In this document: positions 63,706 through 64,000 of the stretch, in pieces | How the letters are laid out: every line of letters begins with the position of its first letter | How positions within the stretch are numbered: the first letter of the stretch is position 1 | Assembly: GCA_902630665.1 (NCBI GenBank) | Contig: CACOVP010000003.1 | Span: forward strand, 17,905 to 81,904 | DNA from: an uncultured Pelagibacteraceae bacterium | GTDB lineage: Bacteria > Pseudomonadota > Alphaproteobacteria > Pelagibacterales > Pelagibacteraceae | Direction of reading: 5' to 3' | DNA length: 64,000 bases | Position numbers and translations under genes: made by a program | Notes under the pieces: generated by a model | Database searches by the model: none | What the model was told of the DNA's origin: nothing | What the model saw: only the letters and a program-made list of their open reading frames with translations

Positions 63706-64000
63706 TTAAACTCCCTCACCTACTTTAAATCTGACAAATTTCAATACTTTAATTTTTTTGTCATTTGAATTTTCTTTAAGAACATCTGAAACTTTTTTTT
63801 TTGGGTCCATGATCCAAATCTGATTTAATAAGGAATTGTCGTCTAAAAACTTTGATATTTTTCCTTTAGATATTTTATCGACTATATTGGAAGGTTTTCC
63901 TGAGTTAAGTATTTCAGCTTTGATGATTTCTTTTTCTTTCTCAACTAAACTCTTGTCTATCCCATCTGGTTCAATAGCTAACGGACTTGAAGCAGTAATA
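63706..64000 (-). CDS. tsf: Elongation factor Ts, C-terminal part (cut by window edge)
   Basis: About 98 C-terminal residues of the guanine-nucleotide exchange factor for EF-Tu. The visible part includes AEILNSGKPSNIVDKISKGKI, IMDPKKKVSDVLKE and ends VLKFVRFKVGEGV, the standard EF-Ts C-terminus. The N-terminal EF-Tu-contacting region is outside the window. Confidence 0.93.
   Translation of the reverse strand, partial: ITASSPLAIEPDGIDKSLVEKEKEIIKAEILNSGKPSNIVDKISKGKISKFLDDNSLLNQIWIMDPKKKVSDVLKENSNDKKIKVLKFVRFKVGEGV

Overview
This window looks like a piece of a streamlined marine alphaproteobacterial genome of the SAR11 / Pelagibacter type. The DNA is very AT-rich and lysine/asparagine/isoleucine codons dominate. 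Genes abut or overlap by a few bases, no gene-free stretch reaches 300 bases, and no tRNA, rRNA, insertion sequence, CRISPR or pseudogene was seen. The gene order is recognisably alphaproteobacterial (ntrYX-trkA, ispDF-cinA-lipA-divIC-eno-kdsA-pyrG-secG-tpiA, divergent ppiD-trpEGDC-lexA-gltX, and lpxB-lpxI-lpxA-fabZ-lpxD-ompH-bamA-dxr-cdsA-uppS-frr-tsf). Several genes that usually sit inside these strings are absent, as expected of a reduced genome. The species assignment is inference.

1-15.9 kb, minus strand: one long co-directional run. It starts with the sensor kinase/regulator pair NtrY-NtrX and TrkA-TrkH potassium uptake. GpsA, a SHOCT-tailed exported protein and glycerol kinase follow, mostly with 4-base overlaps. 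A complete glycerol / glycerol-3-phosphate type ABC importer (GlpV, GlpS, GlpT, GlpP, GlpQ, DUF2160 protein) comes next, and GAPDH runs off the left edge. The genes would import glycerol or glycerol-3-phosphate and feed it through the triose phosphates.

15.9-33.7 kb: mostly housekeeping genes. They cover isoprenoid synthesis (ispDF), phospholipid synthesis (pgpA), lipoate (lipA), cell division (divIC/ftsB-like), glycolysis (eno, tpiA), Kdo (kdsA), CTP (pyrG), secretion (secG, ppiD-like), tryptophan (trpEGDC), SOS control (lexA with its own LexA box), gltX, a PD-(D/E)XK nuclease-like protein and an acidic Glu-Pro repeat membrane protein.

33.8-52.7 kb: an accessory block of about 19 kb lies between gltX and lpxB, where alphaproteobacterial synteny would normally continue. 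It has two parts. A small set encodes an HDAC-like amidohydrolase, an unusual SDR and an MhpD/FAH-family enzyme, divergent from a DUF1907 (C11orf54-like) zinc protein. A large divergent catabolic locus is arranged around a LIV-type ABC transporter. Leftward genes are the binding protein, LivM, LivG, a PhyH-type dioxygenase and a DMT permease. Rightward genes are LivF, LivH, a ketopantoate-reductase-like enzyme, an acyl-CoA synthetase, a MenB/BadI-like crotonase, an enolase-superfamily enzyme, a CitE-like lyase and three Gfo/Idh/MocA dehydrogenases. The shared intergenic region carries a perfect 26-bp inverted repeat. No complete textbook pathway matches this set, so it is the best candidate here for an undescribed catabolic system.

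52.7-64 kb, minus strand: lipid A and envelope biogenesis (lpxB, lpxI, lpxA, fabZ, lpxD, ompH/skp, bamA, dxr, cdsA, uppS), then ribosome recycling factor and the C-terminal part of EF-Ts at the right edge. A PQQ-type sugar dehydrogenase sits between lpxB and lpxI, and rseP is missing between dxr and bamA.
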